Origin: Stentor roeselii
Taxonomy: Eukaryota; Ciliophora; Heterotrichea; Heterotrichida; Stentoridae
NCBI GenBank assembly: GCA_006503475.1
Contig: RSEH01000323.1
Location: 1-47,438 of the forward strand
Direction: 5' to 3'
Length of the DNA: 47,438 nucleotides
Every line of letters begins with the position of its first letter. The stretch's first letter is position 1. The translations under genes and the position numbers were made by a program. Under the pieces are notes generated by a model. That model was not told the origin of the DNA, did not search any database, and worked only from the letters and a program-made list of their open reading frames with translations. Shown in pieces: positions 44,147-47,438 of this stretch.

Positions 44147-47100
44147 ATGTCAAAAAAAAGTTGTAAAAAGGCACCCTTTCATATCGATCAAGGAAATATC
44201 TTCAATGATATTTTATTTACCTGGATGTTCGCCTTGATCAATTATTTCAGAGTAAACGAAGTGACTGAAGAAAGCATTTATAATCTACCTGATCGCCTTG
44301 ATTATAGAAATGATCTAAAAAAGGTTCGAAAAATTTGGAAAAAAATAAGTAAAGAAGATAATCCTAAAATTTGGTATGCACTTTGGGGTGCTTTTAAGTA
44401 TCAAATGATCCAAGCCTTACTTCCAGTTTCTCTAAGCCCTAATGTTAATATTATTAACTCGTTGATGATAGCACATATAGTAAGGTACATAGATGGAGAA
44501 ACTGATGAGGTCGCTCAATATATAGTCATTTACTCATGTCTTATGCTAATCAATACATTTTCATGCAACTACTCGTATCATAAAACTTTCATATTGATCG
44601 GTAAAATTAAAAGTATTCTTACAGAAATGATCCTTGAAAAAACACTGAAAACTTCTTATTCAAAAGCGGAAACTGGAAAATTTACATCCGTCATGTCATC
44701 TGACTTAGAATTGCTAGATTTTGGTTTGTATATTCCGTTACTAGGATCAATTCCTACTTTTGTAATTGGAGCTGGTGTTTTATTGTGGTATAATCTTGGA
44801 ATAGCTGGAATAATCGGTTTAATAGTCGTGGTGATTCATTTGCCGATTATTATTTTATTAGGAAAAATTTATGGAAAATATAAATATATAGCATCTTCTA
44901 TTGTAGATTCTAGAATGAAGATGGTCATTAATTTCATAGAAGGGATTAGAATTGTGAAATTGCATGGTTGGGAAGAACCATTTATTGAAAATATTTATAG
45001 AAAAAGAAGGGAAGAGATTGATAGGTTAAAAATGAATTCATTAGTTACTTGCATCAATAAATCTTTAAACTATGGTACAATTGGTTTGGTTTTATTTGTG
45101 ACCTTTAGTATACATGTTACCCTTGGAAACAAAATAGATCCATCTTCAGCATTCAGTTCAATAGCAGTTCTAGTGTATTCAACAATGATTGTTGTTGATT
45201 TGGGTAGTATAGGGATTACTGGTTTTTTTACATTTGTCTCTGCTATGAATAGAATAACTTCGACTTTATGCTTAGATGAGAAAAAATCAATAAAACCTTT
45301 AAATTCTAGTAAAGGAAAATATTCAATAAGGATTCAATCTGCTTCATTTAATTGGATAAACGAAGAAAAAAATAATAAAAATACTAACATTGTAAAGAAA
45401 GAAAAAGAAAATAATAATTCGAAGTCAATACATGAACTATCTGGAATAAATTTTAAATTAAAACCTGGTGAGCTATTGATAGTTATTGGAAAGGTAGGAT
45501 CAGGTAAAACAACACTTTTTATGGGGTTATTACAAGAAATAAAAACAATTTTGAAAGATTCAAAAGATTTTTTTGTTAATGGATCAATTTCGTATGCTTC
45601 CCAAGAGCCTTGGATCATTTCTGATACAATAAAAGAGAATATAATAATGGGAAATAAAGAAAATTTAGAATTTTACCAACAGGTCATCAATTGTTGCTCT
45701 CTTAATAAAGATTTGGATGACTTTAAAGATCATGGAGATGAAACTAAAATAGGTGATATGGGAATTACATTAAGTGGTGGACAAAAGGCAAGAATTTCAC
45801 TTGCAAGGGCAATTTATTCTGATAAAGATATATTTCTACTAGATGATCCTTTAAGTGCCGTAGATCCAGAAGTTTGTTTTCATATTTTTAATAACTGTAT
45901 CAAAGGTCTCTTAAAGAACAAAACAGTTATTTTAGCAACTCATCAACAACAGTTTCTATCACAAGCTGATAAAATCTTAATACTTGATGAAGGCAAGCAA
46001 ATATTTTTTGGATCTTATCAAAATTTACTTGATTCAGGGTTGTCTTATAATCTAAACACAATGATTGAAAGAAATGAAGATCAGAAAAGTAACATACCGA
46101 AGCAAGTAATCGAAAATAAAGCGTCACATGCAGAAGATAAATCGACAATTGAAACAGAAAAAACAGCATCAGGAAGAGTCCCTTTTCTGATATATTTAAA
46201 GTTTTGGATTTTGGGATATAAAAATTATGTTTTCATGAGTATTTAGAATAAAATAGATCTCTAGTTAGTTACTGAACTAAACTTATTAAAAAAAATTATC
46301 TTTTGTCATCATTTTCATGAAAATTAATTTTTGATAAAATTATCAGACTCATTTTAGATAAAAATTCCGTCTCGTGAATCTTAAATATCCAACCTGTGTT
46401 TAGTTGTAATATTACAAATATTAGGACAAGCCTCTTATCTTTCAATATTTTATTGGATCTCATATTGGTCTAAAAGTTCAGATCAAAATTCACCAAGATT
46501 TATATATATAATGGCAGCGCTAACTGCAATCTTATATATTTTAACTTTTTTAAGGGCACTCTCTCTCTATCACCCTTTACTTGATTCATGCAATATGATT
46601 CATAATATTGCTTTAAAGGGACTTTCCTTCACAAATAGTCTATTTTTTGATAAAAACCCTACAGGAAGAATGCTGAATCGTTTTGGAACGGATATTGCTA
46701 GTATGGATGGATTTTTAGTGATTAATACTGTTGATACATTTATACTTATGATATTACTTATTGGAAACTATGTTGCAGCTATGATTATATCACCTTATAT
46801 AACAATTGTTTTTATTCTTGCACTTGTTTACTTTATACTCAATGGTAGATATTTTAGTGTAGCAAGTAGAAAACTAAAAAGATTCGAGCAAATAACAAAA
46901 AGTCCAATACTTACTTTGATAAACAGTTCGATTCATGGCCTGGTTACAATAAGATCCCAGAACATAAAAAAAAAAATGAAAAGAGATCTAAGAAAAGCTA
47001 TTGAACTAAATTACAAAGCTTATATTGCTCAACGCTTACTTATCCGCACAATTCAAGAGTACTTCGATTTTGGTCCACTATTATTATCTATTATAAACAT

Positions 47101-47438
47101 TATAATACTCGTTTTATTAAGAGACTCATTACCACCTGGTTTAGCTGGAATGAGTATTTCTTTAACATCGGTAGTCATCGGCTTCAGTGGATTTTTATTT
47201 AAAATGATGTTGGACACTGATAACTACATGACATCCGTTCAAAGACTCATTGAGTATCAAAAATTACCTTGTGAAGGAATCTTTAAAACAAAAGAAAGTT
47301 TTCAAATAACAAAAGGACTTGTTCAAATCAAAGACCTTTACATGAAGTATAGAGAAGAATACGATTATGCATTGAAAAACTTAAACATCACCTTTCAGGC
47401 TGGAATGAAAACTGGTGTCGTTGGTAGGACTGGTGCAG
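44147..47438 (+). CDS. ABC transporter, ABCC/MRP subfamily (partial, contains a 165-nt intron)
   Basis: Exon 1 (44147-46238) encodes TMD1 (about residues 85-385) and NBD1: Walker A GKVGSGKTT, signature LSGGQKARISLARA, Walker B IFLLDDPLSAVD, His-switch ILATHQ. Exon 2 (from 46404) encodes TMD2 (QASYLSIFYWISYWSK; NPTGRMLNRFGTDIASMD) and the beginning of NBD2 (GVVGRTGAG, where the window ends). The domain plan TMD-NBD-TMD-NBD without TMD0 is that of short ABCC/MRP4-like exporters of organic anions and conjugates. The ATG 44147 is preceded by CATAAATG. Removing 46239-46403 gives in-phase ATG A|TT GTA and the normal linker length before TMD2. Unspliced, translation would stop at TAG 46244 with only half a transporter. 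Confidence 0.88.
46239..46403 (+). other. Probable 165-nt intron (or insertion) in the ABC transporter
   Basis: Starts GTATTTAG and ends GTGTTTAG, contains five in-frame stops, and is a multiple of three long, so both halves keep the same frame. Splicing at GT/AG joins the transporter halves with conserved spacing. No inverted terminal repeat is seen. Confidence 0.7.

Noticed and set aside
46239-46403. TA-bounded germline element precisely removed between TA repeats
   Set aside because: No pair of flanking TA dinucleotides near the conserved protein borders gives an in-frame join, while GT-AG splicing does. Imprecise retention is not excluded.
1-47438. tRNA or rRNA genes
   Set aside because: I scanned for T-loop-like GTTCRANYC boxes with a matching stem and for conserved rRNA blocks and found none I could support by eye; a covariance-model search would settle it.

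Overview
The window looks like macronuclear DNA of a heterotrich ciliate, most like Stentor. A Rab-like GTPase gene (14004-14564) is interrupted by two 15-nt GT-AG introns, the tiny-intron hallmark of that group. Long reading frames use the standard code: TAA, TAG and TGA all end genes, and conserved tryptophans are TGG. Coding sequence is dense, intergenic gaps are often 9-50 nt, and the gene set is typically ciliate/eukaryotic (Polo-like kinase, NDC1-like nucleoporin, tubulin, F-box, MORN, cNMP-binding, WD40, very long coiled coils, ABCC transporter). The species is inferred from these signs; no database search was possible.

Layout. 1-9.5 kb is very AT-rich and gene-poor. It holds a leftward WD40 gene split by a frameshift (1824-3673) and a rightward gene broken into three pieces (5793-8086), with long non-coding stretches. 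9.5-15 kb has a leftward cysteine-rich zinc-knuckle protein, a 106-nt tandem repeat, a divergent tubulin with an in-frame TGA before an intact-looking C-terminal tail, and the Rab-like GTPase. 15.4-21.3 kb is a tight rightward cluster: a basic protein, an NDC1-like nucleoporin, a small basic protein, a predicted myristoylated/palmitoylated protein, and an 11-repeat WD40 protein starting 9 nt after its neighbour. 22.2-32.4 kb is a leftward cluster: ZnF-UBP protein, Polo-like kinase, a 2131-residue coiled coil 20 nt downstream of the kinase, and a shorter coiled coil.

32.4-35.2 kb is rightward again. It begins at a compact divergent promoter that has been tandemly copied four times together with both start codons, followed by a basic protein, a second cysteine-rich protein with a CaaX-like end, and another basic protein. 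35.3-37.2 kb has two leftward genes: a 59-residue predicted dually acylated protein and a kinase-like protein lacking the catalytic Asp. 37.2-40.1 kb is a rightward MORN / small protein / cNMP-binding cluster. 40.4-40.8 kb is a 103-nt tandem repeat between convergent genes. An F-box-like gene and a coiled-coil gene then diverge from each other, and the window ends inside an AT-rich ABCC transporter gene that appears to contain a 165-nt GT-AG intron, about ten times the size of the Rab introns.

The genes are mostly cytoskeletal, cell-cycle or ubiquitin-related housekeeping genes rather than one pathway. The most unusual points are the copied divergent promoter, the long intron in the transporter, the nonsense codon before a conserved tubulin tail, the recurrent TATAAATG context at start codons, and two nearly end-to-end same-frame gene pairs.
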